Of a DNA stretch of 64,000 bases, positions 54,237-64,000 are shown one piece after another. The notes below the pieces were generated by a model. The model saw only the letters and a program-made list of their open reading frames with translations. It was not told the origin of the DNA and did no database searches. Made by a program: the position numbers and the translations under genes. The stretch is from [Phialemoniopsis] sp. UDSM-2020 (taxonomy: Eukaryota; Ascomycota; Sordariomycetes; Thyridiales; Thyridiaceae): the NCBI GenBank assembly GCA_018873225.1, contig JAEILZ010000007.1:1798001-1862000 (forward strand), read 5' to 3'. How positions within the stretch are numbered: position 1 is the first letter of the stretch; each line of letters starts with the position of its first letter.

Positions 54237-56402
54237 GGCTTCGAGGGTTGCAAGCTGCTCTGTAGGACAATATGAAGGTCAGTTGTCTAGAGAGCGATGC
54301 AGATGAGCTGAGGAGAAAATCTGCAAGGATGGTGTCTGGGGCAGCCCCTTTTTATACCTCCAAGTAGGGCGGCTCGAACAACCATGCAGTGACCTGGAGA
54401 AGCGGGTGATTCCCCACGGCTGCAGGAGTGGTCTTTGAGAACGACTGGGCCAAATAGTTTCAATCCTCCGCATTATTTCGCCACTTTGGAGCAAATGCGG
54501 CCCCTTTGAATGCGGGGGAGGGCCTGGGGTTGGGGTATGGAGGGAGAGCCTTCTCGAAAGCCGGCTCCCGATAGCTGAATCAGTCGCATTGGACAGTATC
54601 CCAGTCCAGACATTATCTTGGCAGCGGATGTAAGTTGGGGTCGGGGTCACAATGATGAACTCGTCCCGATCGGCATGCTCGGAGGGTGACGCGGTGTCGG
54701 GCCATCCCTCCCTGCAAGCATGCTCATGCCACATGGTCGAACCTGAATCGACCTCACCGTCCCGGCCATAGTTGATCGACTGCCTCGATACAGTATTGAC
54801 TGTCGGTGGAATGACTTATACACCTCTTGGCTCGCCAGTACGGATGGCACATGCTGTTCCTAAAAGTGCAAACAGAATCTTCTTAACAAGTAAGAATCCC
54901 TCAGGGGCAGAAAGGGTGATTGAGAACGCGAGTAGAGTCGGAAAGCTGGAAGACTGGGCCTCGAGGCAATGAATCAGCGCTCGGTTGGATCGCTGAGACG
55001 CCCGACAGGTGGCCCCACCAGTTTCGAAAATTGTCCAATCAGCACCTGATTTACTTCGCTGGGAGCTATACTTGACCACGGCAGGGCATACATTCATTCA
55101 GGCTTGACAATTGATGTTCGTCAGGCTCTTTTATGACCCGTGGCCCCTGGAAAGTCGTGTGGCGAGGCTTGCAACACCAAAGGAGGCAAAGATCCAATGA
55201 GGGTGTAGGATAATTGCGCGAGACGTAGAAGCAGAGAATCAAACAGAGGAGGGTTATTCTAGCAGGAAGGGCTTGGAATCACAGAGCTAATGTGTGTAGC
55301 TCGCCATACTGTTTATTTCTGCGAGCACGTTTCTCAACGCAATACCTTCCGTCCAAGATGTTACTAAAGGGCCTGTCTACTTTCCATACAACGCGACCAA
55401 CCTCCAGCTTGTTCTAACATAAAGCGCCGTGGATGACGATAATCGATGCTGTCTGAACCCGATGTTTAGCATCCAGTCCAAGATGAGTATAAATGGGCGG
55501 ATATATAGAGTAGAGAGACCTTACATATCAGCAGGATATAACTTAGTCTGAGCAGATATTGATCAAAACCAATTCCCTTTATGACACCAACATGAGTCTG
55601 ACTTGTCGAATCTTGAACAATGGTAAACCTTGTTCTCAACCTACCGAATGTAGACGTAGCAATTCAAAGGCGAAAGACCCTTCACGAATAACTCATTCAT
55701 AGGCGGCACGGAAGAAAGTTATCATGGCCGAGCCATGGTGGCATCAAAGCCAGGCGTGGAAACCAGGCTGGATAACAGCTCACGATGATGAATTTCAGCT
55801 TCAACAAATTGCACCATCTGGCCCAAGGGAGAGTGGTATGTCTCAAGTCGAGGGCATGATCAGTTCACACGGCAGAGTTCGAGGAGCACAGAGCAGAGAA
55901 GGGAGTCCGGATCTTTCAGCTTTTCTGGAAGGTGATTGAATAGAGTACGTTGGGAACCGAAGTCTCGTTGCATCTGAGAAGTGCTGTCTCTTCCGCCCGT
56001 TCGACGATGCTACCATTCCTCGAGGTGGCGCTTCTAGTTTGGTTTGAATTCGGATTTGCTTCTTCTTTGGTGACCGAACCAAAAGTTATCGTGCAAGACA
56101 TACTGACCCCAGGAACTAAGACATCCACTCACTGTCTGACAAGATCGATTAACTTTGCGATGGTGCCATATCGTTGTCTCTGAACCAGGCGTTGAGCCGT
56201 GACTGCGACCCAGGACAACGATTGCAATCAGCTCTAGAAGCCGGCCGAATAGGGGGACGGCCAACCCGGCGGCGCTGGGGGTGGAATGCTCAACGCCACA
56301 CCAAACCTGGAGGACGGGACGGCACGGCTCCAGCAGAGCGGGACAGCGGTTCCAATAGATGCAGGTCAAGCCGATAGAGCACGCGGCACCCAAGCAAGTC
56401 AA

Positions 56403-56439
56403 GTTCCTGCATTTCTACCTGCACTCACAATGCAGGAAC
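56403..56439. repeat. Perfect 11-bp inverted repeat, 15-nt loop
   Basis: GTTCCTGCATT at 56403-56413 and AATGCAGGAAC at 56429-56439. The loop includes a third ACCTGCA word. It lies about 475 bp upstream of the secreted-protein start. Could be a regulator site or the end of a small element. Confidence 0.65.
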
Positions 56440-56788
56440 GGCCGCCCTGCAGGGAGGGAGACTCAACGGCGCAAGCCACGATTGGCCGGCTCCGAGACAG
56501 ACCTCCTCATTGAGATATGCTGGCGCCCTGAGCTGAACGCTTTTCGACCCCCTCTAGATCCTAGCCCAGCCTCATGGTAAAGAGATCTCGTTCTAGAACC
56601 ATGCCTCCCCCTCTCGCAGTGCTGGAGAATGTGCTCCGAGAGAGACCGTGGCCCGTGGTCGACCCGTCTTCGGCAACTACATTTGGAAAGTTGCAATGCA
56701 GCAAGGGGTTGAGTGTATCACTCGACATCTGGAGATAACCACTGATACCCCTGGAGCTCTGTATTACATCTTTTACTCTGGGGTTATG

Positions 56789-56797
56789 TATATAAAG
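56789..56797 (+). promoter_or_regulatory. TATA box of the secreted repeat protein
   Basis: TATATAAAG, 126 bp upstream of the ATG at 56915. Strong match at a typical distance. Confidence 0.55.
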
Positions 56798-56914
56798 AAG
56801 CTTGGCCTCGCCATGCTGCCAGCCTTCACTTTTCCTCTCTGCATCGCAACACTCATCATTCATTATCAGCATCGTTTAGTTCCAGTTGCATTTTGATAGA
56901 GCATTTGAACAATC

Positions 56915-59622
56915 ATGGCCTCTCTATCTTCGGCCCTGGCCGGCTTCTTCCTGGCCGGATCCCTAATCTCGCCCGCACTCGCCGCACCACCCGGCTGTGC
57001 TCCCAATAACTGTATCCGAGCAGTTCTCGGTACTCGCTTCGGAACTTGGCATACGGCCAGTGCCCGGGCAGACTGCGTCAGTTTGCTTGGAGGAAAGACT
57101 TTTGCACCTGCCGTGTAAGATTCCCACTTGGTATCATATGTTCCTCAGACTGATTCATCGTCGTCTTCAGCACTGTGACTATCCGTGAGCCATTGACAAA
57201 CATTTCCTCGGCTCTCGCAACGACGACCGGGGTTCCGGCTCTCCCATCGTATGCCGCCAACTGTCCAAACTTTGCCGAATACGTCCGCGCGTGCTCGTGC
57301 GGCGGCGTCTCGGCCGGAGGTACCGTTACCATCACACCGGTAAGGCTTCCCTTCCGTTGCCATTGCTACTCGATAGATCTACTCACACCAATCTAGACCG
57401 AGTATGTGGTCGAAAGGCTTCCAACTTCGACACCCAGCCGAACCTCTTCGACACGATCGTCATCCTCCTCGAGCACAACAACAACTAGCTCCCAAAGTAC
57501 CAGAACTACCAGTCCCACCAGTCTCATCACAACTTTCCCTGTTTCCTCGACGTCTTCTAGTGCCAGCTCAGTGATTACGAACGGTCCTCTGATCTCAGAC
57601 ACCGACACATCCTCTACAGTGCCGTCCACGAGCTCAACTTCAAGCTCAAGCTCATCAGCAGAGTCTCCAACCAGCACCAGCGAGTCGCCGCTCACACAGA
57701 CCCAGGGCCCTGAAATCTCGGAATCATCAGGTCCAAGTTCATCAACAACAGCCGAGACAATCTTCGACAGTGGGATCGACACAGTTTTCCCCGGGGAAAC
57801 CTCCAGCACAGAATCATCTGCGAGCGTCACTCAGCCCCCAATCACAATAGATACAGGTTTAACGTCCGTACTTGGTGAATTTGGATCCACAAGCAGCGAT
57901 GATACTTCATCGACGGTCGATATCCCAACTTCCACCAATATTCAGGGGCCGGAGGAGACGGACGCATCAACGCCAAGCTCTTCCACGGAACCGTCGCCAT
58001 CCGTGACGAGCGAGTCGCTCATTAGCGAAAGTGAGACGGTTCTTCCGCCTAGTGAGACCGCAGGGGTCTCCTCGGCTTCAGAGACTAGCGAAAGTGCAAG
58101 CTCCGGGAGTGTGACGGCCTCGGACGAGGTAACTCAGGGCCCTATCGCTTCAGCCACGGAGGAGATTAGTTCGTCGTCAACAGAGACAGCTTCGGGTGAA
58201 ATCACCCAAGGACCTAGCGTTTCGGCAACGGATGAGATTAGCACTTCATCGACAGAGACAGCCTCGGATGAGATTACCAATGGACCTTTTGTTACAGCAA
58301 CCGATGAGCTTTCTTCTTCTTCATCAGCCGAGGAGATCACTTCTTCATCCATCGATGAGGTCACTACTACAACGATTGATGATATCAGTGCCTCGGCCAC
58401 GGAAACAGCTTCCGACCAGATCACAAATGGACCTATTGTTTCGGCCACGGATGAAGCCAGTGCCTCGTCAACAGGAACAGCGTCAGATGAGATCACATCG
58501 GGACCTACTGCCTCACAGACGGATGAAGTTAGCTCTTCATCAACAGAAACAGCCTCGGATGAGATCACGAATGGACCAAATGCTTCCGTGTCGGATGAAA
58601 CTAGCTCTTCGTCCACCGGGACCGGCGAAACGAGTATCCTGGGGGTGGCGGTCACGTCCTCTTCCGGCACCCTGGTCCCAATTGACACTGCAAAAACCAC
58701 ACAGCCACCATCAACGACCGATGAGTCTTCTACGAAGCCAAGTGAGCTGCCGGACACCTCTTCCTCTTCATTGAGTACCGAGGAGCCATCCAGTACGACG
58801 ACCACTCCCTCTTCAATTCCCAGCTCCTCTTCGTCCTCACGATTCCCACCGGAACCTACTGGCCCTGTCTTCATCCCAGATATTCCGAGCTCATATGCCG
58901 GGTGCGCGTTCAACCCTTACAGCGGGGCATTATTCGTAAGTATCCTTGAGCTTTGTGTGCAGAATGTATGAACACCAAAGCTAACTTCTGATAGCAACTC
59001 GTCGATCCCACCAGCCGCCTTCCCATTGTCAAGAACGACTCCTACATTCAGATACTGCAAAATATTGGGCCTGACTATGCCCCCACGATGTTCGCGCCTC
59101 TACACCCAGATGGAGCTCCTTACGGGTAAGTCCAGAATGTATAATCAGATTGCCAGATAAGCGTGCTGACAGTAGACAAAAGTGCTTTCGACCTCGTTGT
59201 CGGCGAGAAGGGCAAGATCTGGTATCTGGGTTTGTTCAGGTCTGGAAAGGTGGCATTTGTCACGCAGAGGTAACTATGGCTCTCCCGACCATCTAAGCGA
59301 AAGTCGATGGCTAACCATTGGGATTCACAGCTCGAATGGCCAAAGATGGGTCCCGCAAGGCGATGACCAGTATGTGACGAGCGTATTCGCCTTCACCTGC
59401 GGCGGTCAGATGCAGACTGGAATCTTCGGCGGCCACAGGTTCTACTTCAGCATCACCTTGGACAAGCGGGTCGTCGTATCCCAGGAGGCGCCACCGAGCG
59501 GGCCCTCCAGGCGCGGGTTCCGCGCTCGCGACACCACTTACATCAGCGATCTTATCGTCGTCCCTGCAAGTGCAAGCCCGAAGGGTGGCTGGCGCAAGAG
59601 GGAGTTGGTCAGCAGCGAGTAG
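56915..59622 (+). CDS. Secreted Ser/Thr-rich repeat protein, adhesin-like
   Basis: Six exons, 56915-57114, 57171-57339, 57397-58935, 58995-59125, 59183-59269 and 59331-59622, join in phase to 805 aa. A signal peptide (MASLSSALAGFFLAGSLISPALA) precedes a Cys-containing N-terminal domain with CAPNNCIRAV, SYAANCPNFAEYVRAC and SCGG. Residues about 125-620 are Ser/Thr-rich, with acidic repeat units of 20-30 aa built as TNGP or TQGP, then a SATDE-like part, then SSSTETASDE. A folded C-terminal domain of about 170 aa follows (CAFNPYSGALF, IQILQNIGPDYAP, CGGQMQTGIFGGHRFYF). The stalk should be heavily O-glycosylated. No GPI signal is seen at the C-terminus, so attachment to the wall would be non-GPI. 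Function is inferred as surface or matrix protein. Confidence 0.87.
57580..58640 (+). repeat. Coding repeats in the Ser/Thr-rich stalk
   Basis: Repeat units carry NGP, QGP or SGP cores. The units from about 58120 to 58620 are closest to each other and share ACAGAGACAGCYTC-like and GATGAGATYAC-like words at roughly 63-78-bp spacing, with a longer irregular stretch at 58310-58400. Unit length stays a multiple of three, so the frame survives. Earlier units (57580-58000) are more diverged. Confidence 0.75.
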
Positions 59623-60036
59623 TCATCAGGTGCCGGGACGAGGATGGCTTTGCTAGGACACTTCTTTTCATGGATAGAGAGCAACAAATAGCATTTGGTT
59701 TTAGTCTGCAATAATCACTTTCAATAATACTAGTCTGAATTGAAGTACACATAGCAATACGAATCATAACTTGCATGCAGCTCCTCTTTCTAATGTGTTG
59801 GATCCTCGCGAGGTGAGTGCTCGGCGGAGTTCGGAGCCATCCCGCCGTTTCGTCCGGAAGGACCCACTTCCGGAGGTGACCGATTGATAAGCCCGGCCAT
59901 GGCAACAACAACGGAATGCTCAATTGATAGGCTTTTAATAAGTATATAAGGTGATGGAATGGAGGATCTTGCAGGGTGAGGATGGAATGCGTCCAAATCA
60001 CAAGACCGAATTCTCCATCTCCTCTTACAAGAGAAA
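59623..60036. other. Intergenic region before the NmrA-like gene
   Basis: Contains the 3' UTR of the secreted protein and a TATA box (59943-59949) for the next gene. Nothing else seen. Confidence 0.4.
59943..59949 (+). promoter_or_regulatory. TATA box of the NmrA-like gene
   Basis: TATATAA about 94 bp upstream of the ATG at 60037. Confidence 0.5.
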
Positions 60037-60978
60037 ATGGCCAAGATCCTTGCTGTGTTTGGTGCTACTGGCCAACAAGGCAGTTCCGTAGTGGACCATG
60101 TGCTAAATGACCCTGAGCTCTCGAAGCAATACAATATCCGGGCCATCACCCGCCGGCTTGACTCGGAAAAGGCCCGGCAACTCAAGGAGAAGGTCAATGT
60201 TGTCCAGGGCGACGTGCTTGACCGGGCGTCTCTAGAGGTGGCCTTGGCCGGCGTGCAAGTCGTCTTTGCGATGACCACGCCGTCTTTCACGCCCGACGGT
60301 ATAGAAGTCGAGTTCAACAGCGCCAAGGCTATTGCGGATGTCGCGGTCGAACAGGGGGCCGAGTACATTATCTTCAGCACTATGCCGCCGGTCCCAGAAA
60401 AGTCAAGCGGGAGGTTCTCCGAAGTGGTCTCATTTGACGCTAAGATCAAAGCCGAGGAGTATATCCGGAGCCTGCCCATCAAGAGTGCATTCTACTCACC
60501 GGCGTTCTTCATGGAAAACCTCCAGCCCACAAGTTACTTGGCTCCGCAGCCGCTTGGCGATGGCATCTGGGCTTTGGAGCGTCTCGGTCCATTCAAGAGC
60601 CGGATGCCATTGGTCGATGCGGTCGGTGACACGGGAAAGTTCATTGGGGCTATCCTTGCGCAGCCGGACAAGTACGAAGGCAAGACATTCTGTGCTGCGG
60701 GAGGAGTCTACACTGGAGACGAGATGGCCGCTATTATATCCAAGGTCACGGGCAAGACTGTCATCTACAAACAGATTACGGTCGAGGAGTTCAAGAAGGC
60801 TTTGCCGCACGCGTCAGAAAGCCATCTGAAAGTCATAGAGGCCCTCAGCTGGGGCGAGGAGTTTGACTACTGGGGCCCGGAGACTCCAAAATTAGTTGCT
60901 TGGGCTAGAGAGAATGCAAGGGGCAAGATATCTACATTTGGGGAATATTTGAAGGCTCATCCTCTGCAACTTGATTAG
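60037..60978 (+). CDS. NmrA-like NAD(P)-binding protein
   Basis: Single exon of 313 aa. Rossmann motif GATGQQG at residues 9-15, then AITRRLDSEKARQL, where the Arg pair favours NADP, VVQGDVLD, VFAMTTPSF and EYIIFSTMPP. The region corresponding to the SDR catalytic Tyr lacks a clear YxxxK (it reads FDAKIKAEEYIRS), as is usual for the atypical NmrA/HSCARG group. Family members sense NADP redox state or repress nitrogen genes, while others are isoflavone-reductase-like enzymes. Here a sensor or reductase role cannot be separated. It is followed in convergence by a glutathione S-transferase 133 bp away, an arrangement compatible with stress response but not proof of it. Confidence 0.9.
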   Translation: MAKILAVFGATGQQGSSVVDHVLNDPELSKQYNIRAITRRLDSEKARQLKEKVNVVQGDVLDRASLEVALAGVQVVFAMTTPSFTPDGIEVEFNSAKAIADVAVEQGAEYIIFSTMPPVPEKSSGRFSEVVSFDAKIKAEEYIRSLPIKSAFYSPAFFMENLQPTSYLAPQPLGDGIWALERLGPFKSRMPLVDAVGDTGKFIGAILAQPDKYEGKTFCAAGGVYTGDEMAAIISKVTGKTVIYKQITVEEFKKALPHASESHLKVIEALSWGEEFDYWGPETPKLVAWARENARGKISTFGEYLKAHPLQLD

Positions 60979-61111
60979 ACCGACAGGTGCGAGTGTTTCT
61001 GGATAATGGTATAATCAGAATACATCACAGATATCATGTAACATTGAATCAAGCTTTCTATTGACGGACTTGCTTCTTTGAGGGTATAGTCGCTGTTAAT
61101 GCCATGCTAGC

Positions 61112-61996
61112 TCAGTCCCGCTTGTCCATAAAAGGCAAACAAGCTTCGTAGATGTGCTTATATCCAGGGTACTCCATCATCCTCTGGAACACGCCCTCAT
61201 CGATCACCCTCGCACATTGGAGGTTGCCCGTGGTGAAGAAGTCGCTGTAACACGGCTTTTCACCTTCAATGAAGGGGCCTTTTGCTTCGTTGGTCCGAAG
61301 CAGCTTGTCAAGGGCGAGCATGGGCTCGTGCACGGCCTTCCAGTTCTCATCTTCCTTTTCCGGAACGAGAAGGTCCTCGAGAGGGTGCCCGAGGGAAGCC
61401 TCGCGCGTGCGGCGGAAGTACTTCTGTGCGTCCGGCGACAAGATGTGGATCTCGCGTGGCATCAAGGAGTTGCGGAAGACGGGGCCGACAACAGCGCGAG
61501 CTTTTTGCTGGATCTCGGTGCCCAGCTCTGAAGTAAGCGGTACTGGAGGCTGAGGGTAGGTTGCCTGGATGAACTCGGAGATAGGCTGCGAGTCCATGAT
61601 GTACTTGTTGGTCGGCACATGGTGAATGGCCGGGACTGTGTACTTGATCGCGGCGGCCGAAGCGGTTTCTCCAGGTCCCAAGCCACTGGAATCTGGTTAT
61701 TATCGTATACCATTTTGCAATAGAATCTTCGCAAAAATGAGACAGTGGACTGAATGTCAATCCTAAGACACGCGACACAGGGGCAGTTGAAGAAGCCAGC
61801 ACTAGGACAGCGCGAATGATACTTACAGCCCTTTCAAGGTGGGCTCGATTTTCTGAAACTCGAGAAAGATCGTTTTATAAGGGACTTTTTTATAATTGAG
61901 CATCAAGCGAATGCGCCAGACAACGGGCGAAAAGCACTCATTCTTGGTGCAAGCCAGATCGTACAAGACGATCTCGGGAGCGGTCTGGGTGGCCAT
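61112..61996 (-). CDS. Glutathione S-transferase-like protein
   Basis: Two exons, 61996-61827 and 61685-61112, give 247 aa. The thioredoxin-like N-terminal domain has IVLYDLACTKNECFSPVVWR, MLNYKKVPYKTIFLEF, and after the intron YTVPAIHHVPTNKYIMDSQPISEFI, where VPAI and MDS match the glutathione-binding cis-Pro and Asp-Ser sites. The C-terminal helical domain has DKLLRTNEAKGPFIEGEKPCYSDFF, the GST C-cap-like Asp region. The layout matches fungal GSTs of the UstS-like group used in detoxification and some secondary pathways. The 141-bp intron is longer than most in this window. A TATA element on the minus strand lies 85 bp upstream. Confidence 0.9.
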
Positions 61997-63060
61997 CCTG
62001 TATCACGCTTTGAGTCTCTAAGGTCTTTGAAGTGAGATAGGGGCCCGCTGAATTCGTAAATTCGATAGCTCTGCTGCACTTATATATACATATCGTGTCC
62101 TTTAGTTACGAACACCAACACTAGGTACTTACTAAGTCTCGGTAGGCTATCAGCCAAGAAGCCAGCGAAGCACGTAAGACGGCCTTCGTAGTTCACCCGG
62201 CCCGACATCACGTGATTCCTTTTCGTCTCGAAACGCTCAAACTCGTCTTGAGAGATATTGTGAACCATAGATCCAGCTTGTTTTCGTTTTGAAAGAGGTG
62301 TTTTCTTGATGATATCAAGATCCTACGGAATGTTGATGTCGCTGGGCTTGTTGTTGGTGGAAGATGTGGCACTTGCAGTGCCAAGAATTGGCGGCGGGGC
62401 AACAGGCAGACCTTGAATCCTTCCAGGGCTGTTAGTTCACCCCACTGGGGCCCTTGTCCACTGTTAAGCGCTATTCGGTATACGCTAATCAGCCCATTCC
62501 GTCCAGCTGGAACACCAAGGCAGCACAATAACGATTCAGACGACCGAGTTTCCGGACTCTCGACTCGCAAAATCGTGTTGCCTAACCCCTGAATTTTCTT
62601 TTCCTTGAGAATACTCGAGTTCGAAACAAAGTAACTCTGTATCCAAGAGTCGATACCCCATGTTGCCACATGCCGATCTGTTGTGGTCAGCTGTTTCGTA
62701 TTTCACAGCCTGCGCTAGTTCGCCGGTGCTCACGGAATCGGCCTGTTGCCCCATGAAAGTGACCACACCCGATGACTCTTCGTATCTAATCCTCGAATAC
62801 CTGTCATCTTGAGGCCTTTTCAAGAGCATGATTGACCTGATGTCTCCCTCTATGTGTATTTGTTTAGCCTTGTTTCTGCCCATTGGCAGGCTCCAATATA
62901 TCTGGCCCAAGGCAATTAGGCATCAGCCCCTTGCGCTCACAGACTGAGTAGTCATACCTTCTGCTGCGAGGCTGTCCTTGGCTTACTCTTCTGCTTCTTA
63001 TATCAAGCTTGTCGCTTGCTTTCATATTTTTCCCAGTATCGTATCATTGTTGCATAGCAC
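61997..63060. other. Divergent intergenic region, GST / dioxygenase
   Basis: About 1 kb with both promoters. Two overlapping minus-strand frames (62208-62669 and 62536-62910) in different phases might be a broken gene, but I recognise no family and treat them as unsupported. Confidence 0.35.
62081..62088 (-). promoter_or_regulatory. TATA element of the GST gene
   Basis: TATATATA, palindromic in part, 85 bp upstream of the ATG at 61996 on the minus strand. Confidence 0.5.
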
Positions 63061-64000
63061 ATGAAGAAACTAGCATCAGCATTGCTCAACCTCCCTATCC
63101 GTCCTCTGAAACCCACCGCCCTTCACCCATCCTCCCACGGCCTCGCCACCCAGGCAGCCCGCACCCCATCCGCAACCATGTTCAACTTCCTCAAATCCAA
63201 AACCGAGGGCGAGCCCATCTCCGTGCGCGCGCGCAAGCGCGCCGCGAGAGACCCACGCCTCCCGGAGCCCGGCAAGGCCATCAAAGTAGACTACAAATCC
63301 AACGAGGTCGCCGTCCCCGCCGACTTCCTCGTCTCCACGCCCCCCGACGCCCGGCCCGTCACCGTCTCGGTCATCGACTGGGACAAGACGCCTCTCCCGG
63401 AGCGCAAGGGCATGTACGCCTGCATCCTAGACCACGTCATGAGCCCGAGCGAGTGCGAGACCATGCTCCGGCTCGCCGAGGCCAGCGTCGCCGACCACTA
63501 CGAGGGCAAGATCTATCCCGATCAGAGCTGGCAGCCGGCCCTGGTCAACATCGGCAGGGGGTGCGAGGTCCTCGAACCGGAGTACCGCAACAGCGACCGC
63601 ATCATCTGGGACGAGCAGGTCGTCGTCGACCGCCTGTGGGAGCGCTGCCTGCAGGCCCCCGGCGTGCGGGAGCGGCTCGAGGTGCTCAGGAACGACGAGG
63701 TGGTCCTCGGCAAGGCGCGGGCGCAGGTGGAGAGGGTATGGGAGATGAGGGGCCTGAACAAGAGGATGCGGTTCCTCAGGTATGGCGAGGGTCAATTCTT
63801 TGGACGTAAGTCTGCCTTTTTACCCTGATCCAGTATTTGCCACAGAGTACTGACGGCGAGACACAGCCCACTGTGACGGCCCATACAGAGAGCCTGGCGA
63901 TGACAAAATCATCCAGACGCACTTCACCATTCAGTTGTACTTGAACGACTCGAAACAAGCTGTTGGCGACAGTGCCGAGCTCGTCGGAGGTGCTACGTCG
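63061..64000 (+). CDS. Partial 2-oxoglutarate/Fe(II) dioxygenase, prolyl-4-hydroxylase-like
   Basis: Exon 63061-63805, a 61-bp intron, then exon 63867 to the right edge, about 293 residues visible and still open. The N-terminus (MKKLASALLNLPIRPLKPTA...) is Arg/Lys/Ser-rich without acidic residues and may target mitochondria; an ATG at 63178 (MFNFLKSK) is an alternative start. The catalytic core includes DHVMSPSECETMLRLAE, RNSDRIIWD, MRFLRYGEGQFFG and, spanning the intron, PHCDGPY with the iron ligands His250 and Asp252 of the HxD motif. The strand THFTIQLYLND follows. The distal His and the 2-oxoglutarate-binding Arg/Lys lie beyond base 64000. Substrate unknown. Confidence 0.85.

Larger units (their letters stand above)
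54237..56914. other. 2.7-kb gene-poor region
   Basis: No supported gene. The part from 55300 to 55700 is AT-rich with TATATA words. An 11-bp perfect hairpin stands at 56403-56439, and a TATA box for the next gene at 56789-56797. Frames near 54279-55100 and 55724-56600 have no recognisable protein character. Decayed repeats are possible but none could be matched. Confidence 0.45.

Noticed and set aside
57580..58640. Regular repeats considered as a CRISPR-like or satellite array
   Set aside because: Units are degenerate, of unequal length, keep the reading frame and lie inside a spliced secreted-protein gene.
58134..58913. Minus-strand 259-aa Val/Ser/Glu-rich frame
   Set aside because: Antisense of the Ser/Thr repeat stalk.
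63009..63809. Arg/Pro/Gly-rich plus frame of 266 aa
   Set aside because: Shifted frame over the GC-rich dioxygenase exon.

Overview
The window is nuclear DNA of a filamentous ascomycete, most likely a Sordariomycete. The support is short (about 50-110 bp) GT-AG introns in most genes, a MAT1-2-1 HMG-box gene with the conserved intron inside a serine codon, and the syntenic mating-type flank MAT1-2-1, APN2, COX13, APC5 in that order. SLA2, the usual other flank, would lie left of base 1. I cannot name the species. No rRNA, tRNA, CRISPR array or intact transposon was recognised.

Layout. 1-10 kb is the right part of the MAT locus. A minus-strand gene leaves the left edge (possibly MAT1-1-2-like) and is divergent from MAT1-2-1; then come APN2 (minus), COX13 (plus) and APC5 (minus). 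11-31 kb is housekeeping: a PA-TM-RING ubiquitin ligase, a Sos7-like kinetochore protein divergent from an RS-rich splicing-type protein, an unrecognised five-exon gene, ERV41, a GDT1-type cation transporter, a secreted alpha/beta hydrolase, an L-rhamnose mutarotase-like protein and a mitochondrial thioredoxin-like protein.

32-54 kb is more accessory: a HOL1-like MFS transporter with a very long central loop, a divergent intronless SF1 helicase, a sugar transporter convergent with an SDR, a large intronless NLR-like protein (lipase-like, NACHT, WD-type repeats), a ketosamine-kinase-like gene and two drug or siderophore-type MFS pumps. 56.9-64 kb holds a secreted Ser/Thr-rich repeat protein, an NmrA-like protein, a glutathione S-transferase and the first part of a 2-oxoglutarate/Fe(II) dioxygenase cut by the right edge.

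How the genes relate. The left 10 kb is a known linkage group, conserved because it surrounds the mating-type locus and not because the products share a pathway. ERV41, GDT1 and the RING protein all act in the secretory or endosomal system, but nothing shows they are co-regulated. The 34-54 kb stretch looks like a mix of defence or self/non-self recognition (NLR, possibly the helicase) and transport or detoxification. Exon coordinates below were spliced by eye and checked for reading-frame phase; no transcript data were available.
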